DNA of 5,990 nt. Source: Thermoanaerobaculia bacterium. GTDB lineage: Bacteria; Acidobacteriota; Thermoanaerobaculia; Multivoradales; UBA5704. The stretch covers positions 1-5,990 of the forward strand of contig JAICSG010000271.1 of assembly GCA_025937035.1 (NCBI GenBank), given 5' to 3'. Positions within the stretch are counted from its first letter, which is position 1; each line of letters opens with the position of its first letter. Under the pieces are notes generated by a model. The model was not told where the DNA came from, made no database searches, and worked only from the letters and a program-made list of their open reading frames with translations. Made by a program: the position numbers and the translations under genes. This document shows positions 1 through 5,185 of the stretch, in pieces.

Positions 1-451
1 CGGCCTCGCCCGCCGGCTGGGCGCGGACGCCGCGGCGGTCCCCGGCGAGGCGGCCCTCCGCGCCATGGAGGATCTCTCGGAGGGCCTCGGCGCCGACGCC
101 GTCTTCGACACGGTGGGCGGGAGGGGTCCTCTGGAGTCGGCGCTGGCCCTCTCGCGCCCCGGCGGGACGGTGGTCTTGTTCGCCCACGCTCCTCAGGACG
201 GAAAATCGGGTGAGCGGGCGGATTTCGATCTCAACGCCTTCTTCAAGAGCGAGCGCCGGCTCCTCGGCACCTATTCGAGCTCGCTCGCCGATCAGCGGGA
301 GGTCTTCCGCCTGCTCTCGCTGCGGCGGCTCGATCCCTCCCCCCTGGTGACCCACCGGCTGCCGCTCTCCCGCTTCGAGGAGGCGGTGGGCCTCGCCCGC
401 GAGCGGCGGGCCCTCAAGGTGCTGCTGGTGCCGGACGGCGAGGCGGGATGA
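1..451 (+). CDS. Zinc-type alcohol dehydrogenase (MDR superfamily), C-terminal part, 5' truncated
   Basis: This is the C-terminal 149 or so residues of a medium-chain dehydrogenase/reductase; the N-terminal catalytic domain lies left of the window. The reading frame is open from base 2, well before the first ATG at 65, so that ATG is internal. The visible part starts late in the Rossmann domain (RRLGADAA, then LGADAVFDTVGG, the usual GADxVFxxVG segment). It continues with the glycine turn SRPGGTVVLF and ends in the typical MDR C-terminus (LPLSRFEEAVGLARERRALKVLLVP), which packs against the catalytic domain. An NAD(P)-dependent oxidation of an alcohol or polyol is expected from the family; the substrate cannot be read. 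The stop TGA overlaps the ATG of the next gene (ATGA), so the two are probably translationally coupled. The downstream gene is a paralogue with the same ALKV-type ending, which suggests either a tandem duplication or two steps of one pathway. Confidence 0.9.
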   Translation, partial: GLARRLGADAAAVPGEAALRAMEDLSEGLGADAVFDTVGGRGPLESALALSRPGGTVVLFAHAPQDGKSGERADFDLNAFFKSERRLLGTYSSSLADQREVFRLLSLRRLDPSPLVTHRLPLSRFEEAVGLARERRALKVLLVPDGEAG

Positions 452-1566
452 GCCGGGCCAACCCCCTCGCCCCGGCCCGCGCCGCCCGCGCGCGCGCCGC
501 CCGTCCGGTCACCCAGACCACCGCGTTCCTGATGGGGCCGGAGCGGCTGGAGCTCCGCGAGGTGCCGGTGCCGGAGCCGGGCCCGGGAGAGCTCCTGCTG
601 CGGGTGGGCGCGGCCACCACCTGCGGCACCGACCTCAAGGTCTTCCAGCGCGGCGGCCATCCGCGCATGCTCAAGGCCCCGACCCCGTTCGGGCACGAGA
701 TGGCGGGCACCATCACCGCCGTGGGCCTGGAGGCCGGACGCTGGCGGCCGGGCGACCGGGTGGTGGTGGCCAACTCCGCGCCGTGCGGCGCCTGCGAATG
801 GTGCTCGCGGGGGCGGGAGAACCTCTGCTCGAATCTGCAATACCTGAACGGCGCCTTCTCCGAGTACCTGCTGATCCCCCGCCGGTTCGCCGAGGTGAGC
901 ACCTATCCGCTATCGGCGAACCTGCCGTTCGAGATCGCCGCCCTCGCCGAGCCCCTCGCCTGCGTGCTGCACGGCCTGGAGATCTCAGGTGTCGAACGGG
1001 CCTCGGAGATCGTGATCTACGGCGGCGGCCCGATCGGCCTGCTGTTCGTGGACGTGCTGGCGAATTCCCCCGCCGACTTCCCCGCGGGAGGCGAGCACCA
1101 CATCGTGCTGGCGGACCCCAACCCCTGGCGCCTGGAGGTGGGGCGGGCGCTCGGCGCTCACGCCACGGTCCAGGTGAGCCGGGACGGCGGCGAGGCGGCC
1201 CGGCTCTGCCGCCGCTCGCAGACCGGGGATGGCTTCGACGTGGCCATCGAGGCCACCGGCTCCCCCGCCGCCTGGCAGGACGCCCTCGCCTCGGTCCGTC
1301 CGGGCGGCCTGGTGCAGCTCTTCGGCGGCTGCCCGCCGGGCACCACCGTCCCCCTGGACACCCACCGTCTCCACTACTCCGAGATCACGGTGAAGAGCGC
1401 CTATCACCACCGGCCGGCCACCTTCCAGCGCGCCCTCGACCTCCTGGCGAGCGGCAAGCTCCACCCGGAGGCTCTCCTCTCCGCCGAGCGCCCCCTCTCC
1501 GAGCTCGAAGCCGCCCTGCGCAGCATGCGCCGGCGGGAGGCGCTCAAGGTCGTGATCCGGCCGTAA
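448..1566 (+). CDS. Zinc-dependent medium-chain alcohol/polyol dehydrogenase
   Basis: This is a complete 372-residue MDR enzyme, of the sorbitol/threonine dehydrogenase type. The catalytic zinc ligands are visible as Cys59 (CGTD), His83-Glu84 (FGHE) and Glu168 (AEPLAC). The structural zinc site is Cys113, Cys116, Cys119 and Cys127 (CGACEWC and then NLC). The nucleotide-binding fold has GGGPIG at 192-197. Asp223 (VLADPN) at the end of the second strand favours NAD over NADP. A short insertion (about 206-218, NSPADFPAGGEHH) separates these two elements. The ATG at 448 overlaps the upstream stop and is the only normal start before the conserved core. It gives an unusual Arg/Ala-rich N-terminal tail of about 22 residues, since homologues normally begin near Thr24. 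Met29 lies too far inside the first strand to be a convincing start. Substrate unknown. Confidence in the family is high, in the exact polyol activity low. Confidence 0.95.
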   Translation: MSRANPLAPARAARARAARPVTQTTAFLMGPERLELREVPVPEPGPGELLLRVGAATTCGTDLKVFQRGGHPRMLKAPTPFGHEMAGTITAVGLEAGRWRPGDRVVVANSAPCGACEWCSRGRENLCSNLQYLNGAFSEYLLIPRRFAEVSTYPLSANLPFEIAALAEPLACVLHGLEISGVERASEIVIYGGGPIGLLFVDVLANSPADFPAGGEHHIVLADPNPWRLEVGRALGAHATVQVSRDGGEAARLCRRSQTGDGFDVAIEATGSPAAWQDALASVRPGGLVQLFGGCPPGTTVPLDTHRLHYSEITVKSAYHHRPATFQRALDLLASGKLHPEALLSAERPLSELEAALRSMRRREALKVVIRP

Positions 1567-1591
1567 GCCTCCCCTCGCGCCGCGCCGCGGC

Positions 1592-1620
1592 TTGCCAGAT
1601 CTAACAAACATAGCCATAAT
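1592..1620 (+). promoter_or_regulatory. Sigma70-type promoter for the lipoprotein gene
   Basis: A -35-like TTGCCA (1592-1597) and a -10-like CATAAT (1615-1620) are separated by exactly 17 nt, each matching five of six consensus bases. They lie in a sudden AT-rich stretch (about 1598-1640) between two very GC-rich genes. The predicted start of transcription near 1627 leaves a leader of about 30 nt before the ATG at 1657. This is a sequence match only; the consensus is assumed from other bacteria. Confidence 0.6.
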
Positions 1621-1644
1621 TGAATTTGACGTCTTTTTTCTTCC

Positions 1645-1650
1645 AGGAGG
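1645..1650 (+). promoter_or_regulatory. Strong Shine-Dalgarno for the lipoprotein gene
   Basis: A full AGGAGG lies 6 nt before the ATG at 1657 and fixes that start. It is the best ribosome binding site in the window. Confidence 0.85.
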
Positions 1651-1656
1651 TTTGCC

Positions 1657-2652
1657 ATGAATCTTGCTTCTCCTGCGCGTCAATGGGCTCCCTGGTTAAT
1701 GGTCCTCCCACTGCTTGCCTTCGTGGGCTGTGACCGGGCGGGACAGAGCCCCACCGAGCCTTCCAGCTCCTCTCCGAAAATCGCGGCGGCCTCCTCCGCC
1801 ACCACCGGAAACGCGGCGGCCGGCGGCACGGCCATCGACAAGGCCCGGGGTGGGAACGGGGGCGGGAACGGCCAGGGTCATGGCGGTGGCAACGGCGGCG
1901 GTGGGAACGGCAACGGGGGCGGTGGCAACGGTCACGGCCACGGAGGCGACCTGAGCTTCCAGATCGACCCCTCCACCTGGAACACCAACTGGGTCAACGC
2001 CAGCGGCAACGTCCAGGCCTTCGTGCGCGGCACCGACGCGGGCAAGATCGACCGCGGCTCCATCGTGCTGGTGGGCGACGGCGGCAAGACCCTCGATCCG
2101 CGCTCGACCCGCTACGCCGGCGGCCAGGTGGTGGCGACCTTCTCGAAGTCGGATGCCTTCAAGCTGCTCGACAGCCCCAAGCCGGGCGACCAGAAGACGG
2201 TGACCCTGCGCTTCAACGTGGGCACCGGCACGAGCGCGACCCAGACCGAGCTGACGGACAGCGTGCGGATCGTGGGTGACGGCAGCGGCGGCGGCGAGGG
2301 TGGCGGCGGCGGCCAGGGCGAGACCAGCCTCCAGATCCAGCCGGACGACTGGAACACCAACTGGCAGCACAGCTCGGGGCAGGTCCACGCCTTCCTCCGC
2401 GGCGGCGACCTCTCCCAGGTCGACCTCACCACCGTCCGGCTGGTGGGGGACAAGACGGACGCCGATCCGCTCAAGCCGCTGGACGTGCGGCTGGTCGGCC
2501 ATCAGATCGTGGCCCGCTTCTCCCAGAGCGCGGCCTACGCGACCCTGAACGATCCCCACGCCGGGGAGACCCACACGGTGAAGATCACCTTCATGGCGAA
2601 CGGCAAGAGCGTCGAGCTCTCCGACAAGATCCACGTCGTCGGCCATTCGTAA
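1657..2652 (+). CDS. Predicted lipoprotein with Gly/Asn/His-rich linker and two tandem WNTNW beta domains
   Basis: This is a 331-residue envelope protein of unknown function. The N-terminus has a signal peptide ending in a lipobox-like LAFVGC with Cys25 as the lipidated residue, followed by Asp26. A Ser/Ala/Pro-rich stretch leads to a low-complexity linker of Gly, Asn and His (about 65-97). Two homologous domains follow, at about 99-207 and 224-329, joined by a Gly-rich spacer (208-222). Each domain opens with a FQIDP or LQIQP strand and then WNTNW (Trp108, Trp232). Both continue with an S-G-x-V-x-A-F-(V/L)-R-G segment and a V-x-L-V-G-D strand, and both end in (S/D)-x-(V/I)-x-(I/V)-V-G. This layout resembles the 'IKPG...GVIPVAILGT...D' Ig-like repeats found in secreted proteins of environmental bacteria, although here the NGD/calcium-like elements are missing. 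The gene has its own promoter and ribosome binding site and ends at a hairpin. A structural or adhesive surface role is inference. Confidence 0.88.
   Translation: MNLASPARQWAPWLMVLPLLAFVGCDRAGQSPTEPSSSSPKIAAASSATTGNAAAGGTAIDKARGGNGGGNGQGHGGGNGGGGNGNGGGGNGHGHGGDLSFQIDPSTWNTNWVNASGNVQAFVRGTDAGKIDRGSIVLVGDGGKTLDPRSTRYAGGQVVATFSKSDAFKLLDSPKPGDQKTVTLRFNVGTGTSATQTELTDSVRIVGDGSGGGEGGGGGQGETSLQIQPDDWNTNWQHSSGQVHAFLRGGDLSQVDLTTVRLVGDKTDADPLKPLDVRLVGHQIVARFSQSAAYATLNDPHAGETHTVKITFMANGKSVELSDKIHVVGHS
1849..1947 (+). repeat. Low-complexity Gly/Asn/His-coding tract
   Basis: About 33 codons encode almost only Gly, Asn and His (residues 65-97 of the lipoprotein), with short imperfect GGC/GGT/AAC-type units such as GGNGGGNG and GGGNGNGG. 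It acts as a flexible spacer between the lipid anchor and the first folded domain. Such tracts are prone to length change by slippage. Confidence 0.8.
1951..2277 (+). repeat. WNTNW domain, copy 1
   Basis: First of two homologous domains within the lipoprotein, residues about 99-207. It shares with copy 2 the opening strand, the WNTNW motif (Trp108), the A-F-x-R-G segment, a G-x-x-(V/I)-V-A-x-F-S strand in the middle and the terminal IVG. The copies are diverged in DNA, so the duplication is old. Confidence 0.8.
2326..2643 (+). repeat. WNTNW domain, copy 2
   Basis: Second homologous domain, residues about 224-329, with WNTNW at 232-236, VHAFLRGGDL, the G-H-Q-I-V-A-R-F-S strand matching GGQVVATFS of copy 1, and a terminal IHVVG. 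In this copy the FLRGGDLSQVDLTTVRLVG stretch looks most like the AILGTxDFDVxxID repeats of other secreted proteins. Confidence 0.8.
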
Positions 2653-2663
2653 CCGGCCCTTCC

Positions 2664-2689
2664 GGGGCGGCCTCGACCGGGGCCGCCCC
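2664..2689. terminator. Hairpin between convergent genes, possible bidirectional terminator
   Basis: GGGGCGGCC (2664-2672) and GGCCGCCCC (2681-2689) form a perfect 9-bp GC stem with an 8-nt loop. It sits in the 47-bp gap between the stop of the lipoprotein gene and the stop of the convergent VWFA gene. Neither side has a proper T tract (the plus side reads AGGTTCCTCTCT), so intrinsic termination may be weak. The placement is what supports the call. Confidence 0.55.
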
Positions 2690-2699
2690 AGGTTCCTCT

Positions 2700-4325
2700 C
2701 TACTTCTCCGGTTTCTCCGGTGCCTTGAGAACCAGCCGGCTGAGCCAGGTCTGCTGGGTCTCGGGATCGACGGCGACGATCCCCCAGACCACCGTGCCCT
2801 CCCCTTCCAGGGCCGTGTCGAGCGCGGCACGGTCGCCGGACGCGACCGCCTCCCGGACGTCGTAGCGCAGGATCTTCCCCTTCCTCCCCTCCGCGGGCGG
2901 GGCGAAGAGGACGTTGTAGACGTCGAGCTTGCGCGTGGCGAGATCCGCCGGCCAGGCCGCCTCGAACCGCAGCCCGGGATGCCCGGAGGCCGCCTGGCTG
3001 ACCACCCTCCCCTCCAGATTCTGCACGCTCAGCCGTACCGGGCTGTGGGCCCGCTGGGCCGCCGGTCCGCCGGAGAGGAGGTCGATCACCAGCCGCCGCT
3101 TCTCGAAGGTGCTCAGGGCCAGGTAGGACTCCCGCGTCCGCACCGCGGCGGGCGCCAGGACCCGCACCCCCGGCCGGCGCACGGTGACCTGGACCGCGGC
3201 GCTGTCCCTTTCGAGCAGGGGGGCGGCCGGGTGGAAGCCCGCCTCGTAGTAGGCCGTGGTCGAGCGGGCGATCAGCGTCTCGAGGTCGCGGGGATCCCGG
3301 CCTTCCAGGTAGAGGCCCCCGGTGGACTGGGCCATGTGGTGCAGCACGGCGTCCGCGTCGGACTCCGGGCTCCGGTCCGTGTTGACGAAGAGAAGGGCCG
3401 CGCCCGACTCCGCGAGCATGGCGAGCGGCTGCCGGAAGCGGTCCACCAGCGGCGGAGCGCGCCGGGAGTCGACCTCGACGCTCTCGGTGCTGGCGACTTT
3501 GAGCCCGCTGCTTCCCAGGAAGTAGAGGTCGCTGTCCATTCCCTGCGAGAAGATCACCAGCACCTTGGGCCCGTCGACGCGCCGGAGCTCCGCGGCGAAA
3601 TCCCCAAGGGAGCTGGCGAAGTCCCGCGCTATGCTGTGGTACTCGTTGCGCACGCTCCCCTGGATGCCGTCGTTGACCGAGGCCCTCTGGCTGGCCGGCG
3701 CCGCGTCCGCGAACTTGCCGCGGGAGGCCCTCGTGGCCGCCGGGCCGTAGTCGGCCCTCGTATCCTCCTGGAGCTCCAGGCGCCGGGTTTCCGGCTGGAG
3801 GGCCTCGATGGCGGCGAGGAGCTCCTTCTTCCCCTCGGCGTCCGGCGGCACCGGGCCCAGCTTCCGCTCGATGCCGGCCGCCGTTCCGTGCACCATCAGG
3901 AACAGCCGGTCCCCTCCCGGCCAGCCCGCGATCATGCGGGCGGCGAGCCGCTTGTCGCTGTTGAAGCCCGTGGGGGATGAGAAAGCCTGGTCGAAGAGGA
4001 AGAACACGCTGCGCGCGGGGGCCGGCGTCAGCGGCGATGCCTCCGCCCCGGCGCGCCCGGTCTGGATCGCGTAGCGGTCGAACGACTCGATCGGCACCGG
4101 AGCCCCGGCCACCCGCAGCTCGACCTCGTCCTGCCGGAGGTCGTAGACCGGATTCCCCTGAGCGTCGACGGCATAGAAGGGGACGATCTTGACCTCGACG
4201 TTGACCGTCTCCCCCGAGAGCTTCGGGGGCAGTGCCGGGGTCTGCCCGAAAGCCGCAACGGTCAGAGCCAGAAAGCCGGCGAGGACCAGGGCGCCAGGAG
4301 CAGCGGTACGAAAAGAGATCGGCAT
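2700..4325 (-). CDS. Secreted VWFA-related domain protein (Acidobacteriota type)
   Basis: The product is 541 residues with a cleavable-looking signal peptide (hydrophobic core about 11-26, possible cut after AAFG). An N-terminal beta domain (about 39-83, VNVEVKIVPFYAVDAQGNPV, then DLRQDEVEL) is the usual lead-in of this family (V-x-V-x-V-x-D-x-x-G-x-P-V-x-D-L). The VWA-like fold follows, with SVFFLFDQAFSS at 106-117, GPKVLVIFSQGMD at 252-264, LLFVNTD at 311-317, STGG at 334-337 and YYEAGFHP at 359-366 (the family's YYLLGYxP strand). The metal site DxSxS is degenerate (Asp112-x-Ala-x-Ser116). The C-terminal 130 or so residues are a further domain that I do not recognise. The start at 4325 is chosen because AGGGAGGG lies just upstream and the signal peptide begins there; an ATG at 4379 would add 18 charged residues before it. 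The role is unknown. It probably acts outside the cytoplasm in protein binding. Confidence 0.9.
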   Translation of the reverse strand: MPISFRTAAPGALVLAGFLALTVAAFGQTPALPPKLSGETVNVEVKIVPFYAVDAQGNPVYDLRQDEVELRVAGAPVPIESFDRYAIQTGRAGAEASPLTPAPARSVFFLFDQAFSSPTGFNSDKRLAARMIAGWPGGDRLFLMVHGTAAGIERKLGPVPPDAEGKKELLAAIEALQPETRRLELQEDTRADYGPAATRASRGKFADAAPASQRASVNDGIQGSVRNEYHSIARDFASSLGDFAAELRRVDGPKVLVIFSQGMDSDLYFLGSSGLKVASTESVEVDSRRAPPLVDRFRQPLAMLAESGAALLFVNTDRSPESDADAVLHHMAQSTGGLYLEGRDPRDLETLIARSTTAYYEAGFHPAAPLLERDSAAVQVTVRRPGVRVLAPAAVRTRESYLALSTFEKRRLVIDLLSGGPAAQRAHSPVRLSVQNLEGRVVSQAASGHPGLRFEAAWPADLATRKLDVYNVLFAPPAEGRKGKILRYDVREAVASGDRAALDTALEGEGTVVWGIVAVDPETQQTWLSRLVLKAPEKPEK

Positions 4326-4329
4326 GAAT

Positions 4330-4337
4330 CCCTCCCT
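4330..4337 (-). promoter_or_regulatory. Ribosome binding site of the VWFA gene
   Basis: On the minus strand AGGGAGGG lies 4 nt before the ATG at 4325. It decides this start over the ATG 18 codons upstream at 4379, which has no such site. Confidence 0.75.
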
Positions 4338-4454
4338 TTTTCGATGAAGCTGTTTCCCAGACCCTTTCGCAAAGATCATTCCGGCCCCGGAAGGCCCACC
4401 GGCGGCCGGTTTCGTTCCCGGATAAGGTCACCGCCGTCCCCGGCGGAGGACGGA

Positions 4455-5030
4455 TCAGCGTCCGGAGGCGGGGGTCTCGGGATCGATCCCCAAGCCGTCG
4501 GCGAGCCGGTTGTAGTAGGAGAAGAAGCCGGTGACCTGGACGATGTCGTGGATCGATGTGTCGTCGAAGCCGGCGGCGCGCAGGGCCTCGACGTCGTCGC
4601 GGGTCATCGCGCGAGGCTCACGGGCGAGCTTGACCGCGAAGGCGAGCATGGCGCGGTCGGCCGCGGAGAGGGGGGCGCCCGCCGCCGCCCAGGCGCCGCT
4701 CCGCACGGCCGACACCAGCGCCTCCCCCCGCTCCCCCTGATCCGCGACCTCGGCCCGGAGGTCGTCCGCGTGGGCGTCCGTTCAGTAGTGGCAGGCGTTG
4801 GCCTGGGAGACGGCGGTGGCGATCATCTCCCGCCGGGCCCGGCTCAGGGGGCTGCGCGGCGAGATCATCACCTCCTTGTAGAGCTCCACCCCGGCCCGCA
4901 GCACCTCCGGCCGCAGGCTCTGGATGCGCAGCACGTTGAACACCTTCCCCGCGCGCGCCAGGGCTTCGTCATAGAGACGCTTCAGGAGGCCGGTCGCCTC
5001 TCCCGGCGCGATGGTGCGAATCCAGGCCAT
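4455..5030 (-). CDS. AhpD-like peroxidase-related selenoprotein with in-frame TGA as Sec83
   Basis: This is one 191-residue protein if the TGA at 4784-4782 is read as selenocysteine. It belongs to the AhpD/carboxymuconolactone decarboxylase fold, peroxidase-related subgroup. The N-terminus MAWIRTIAPGEATGLLKRLYDE is typical, followed by PLSRARREMIATAVSQANACHY, the TGA, and TDAHADDL. The catalytic layout matches mycobacterial AhpD in spacing: Glu68, Cys80, Sec83 and His87 correspond to its Glu118, Cys130, Cys133 and His137. After the TGA the frame runs on without a shift through PLSAADRAMLAFAVKLAR and MTRDDVEALRAAGFDD to the family ending DIVQVTGFFSYYNRLADGLG, with a total length normal for the family. 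The expected role is cytoplasmic reduction of (hydro)peroxides through a Cys-Sec pair; the substrate is unknown. The ATG at 5030 is chosen by homology; ATGs at 5039 and 5108 are possible, and no Shine-Dalgarno is seen. Translation requires SelB and tRNA-Sec encoded elsewhere. A nonsense-mutated pseudogene is the alternative. Confidence 0.85.
4745..4764 (-). promoter_or_regulatory. SECIS-like stem-loop downstream of the TGA
   Basis: On the minus strand CGACCTC (4764-4758) and GAGGTCG (4751-4745) form a perfect 7-bp stem closed by the 6-nt loop CGGGCC. Two further pairs are possible below a GA bulge. The stem begins 17 nt after the TGA and the apical loop begins 24 nt after it. The loop has G as its second base. 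Bacterial SECIS elements read by SelB lie inside the coding sequence just after the UGA, with the apical loop about 16-37 nt away and a G in the first two loop positions, so this one fits. GC-rich DNA forms chance hairpins, so the position matters more than the stem itself. Confidence 0.7.
4782..4784 (-). other. In-frame TGA, predicted selenocysteine codon
   Basis: This TGA replaces the second cysteine of the CxxC motif, giving C-H-Y-U. In AhpD this is the cysteine that attacks peroxide, the position where selenium would raise reactivity most. Replacement of a redox cysteine in a CxxC motif is the classic selenoprotein pattern. Confidence 0.85.
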
Positions 5031-5037
5031 GGGGGGC

Positions 5038-5043
5038 ATGATA
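5038..5043 (-). promoter_or_regulatory. Possible -10 box for a leaderless selenoprotein transcript
   Basis: On the minus strand TATCAT (five of six consensus bases) is followed by 7 nt and then the homology-supported ATG at 5030, so transcription would begin at or next to the start codon. TTGGAT lies 15 nt upstream as a poor -35. This would explain the missing Shine-Dalgarno. It overlaps the alternative ATG at 5039. Confidence 0.35.
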
Positions 5044-5122
5044 GCCCGTATGCCATGAATCCAAGAGCTATTGGAACGCCGTAAGTCCTCCCGATACGCC
5101 TTTCCCATTTGCCGGGGGCTTT

Positions 5123-5142
5123 GGGGCTCCCGGCCCCTTTTT
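5123..5142 (+). terminator. Terminator-like hairpin with T tract in the divergent intergenic region
   Basis: GGGGC (5123-5127) and GCCCC (5133-5137) form a 5-bp stem with a 5-nt loop, followed by TTTTT (5138-5142) on the plus strand. An alternative pairing, GCCGGG (5111-5116) with CCCGGC (5129-5134), shares part of the stem. No plus-strand gene ends here, so it would either block antisense readthrough or be a chance structure. Confidence 0.3.
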
Positions 5143-5163
5143 CCCCATGGGCCGCCTCCTCCC

Positions 5164-5172
5164 TGGTGTAAT
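5164..5172 (+). promoter_or_regulatory. Possible extended -10 element for the M42-like gene
   Basis: TGGTGTAAT reads as an extended -10 (TG, one base, then TGTAAT). Transcription would begin near 5179, about 7 nt before the ATG at 5186. No Shine-Dalgarno and no good -35 are visible, so a nearly leaderless transcript is possible. This is a weak call. Confidence 0.3.
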
Positions 5173-5185
5173 CTCCGGCATCCCT

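Noticed and set aside
2979..3980. A 333-codon open frame on the plus strand opposite the VWFA gene
   Set aside because: The composition is low complexity, there is no recognisable motif or ribosome binding site, and the opposite strand carries a clear family match with a signal peptide.
4338..4370. Promoter for the VWFA gene (TTGCGA, 17 nt, CTTCAT on the minus strand)
   Set aside because: Only four and three of six consensus bases match; too weak to annotate.
4326..4379. N-terminal extension of the VWFA protein from ATG 4379
   Set aside because: It would add 18 charged residues before a standard signal peptide, and the good ribosome binding site lies directly before 4325.
4381..4409. CCGGCC/GGCCGG hairpin after the selenoprotein gene as a terminator
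   Set aside because: The stem is short with a 17-nt loop and no T tract on the minus strand; such pairings are common in this composition.
1696..4431. A 911-codon open frame on the minus strand across the lipoprotein and VWFA genes
   Set aside because: It is antisense to the lipoprotein and out of frame with the VWFA gene, and is rich in Arg, Gly, Ala and Pro with no domain. Long open frames are expected by chance in DNA this GC-rich.
4455..4715. A separate small gene for the C-terminal half of the AhpD-like protein
   Set aside because: Its ATG is an arbitrary internal GTG/ATG-type position within a frame that continues upstream to the TGA. The family alignment spans the TGA, so it is part of one protein.
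4782..4784. TGA as a true stop, making the gene a pseudogene
   Set aside because: There is only one disruption, exactly at the redox Cys, with a SECIS-like stem in place and the downstream half intact. It cannot be fully excluded without selAB in the genome.
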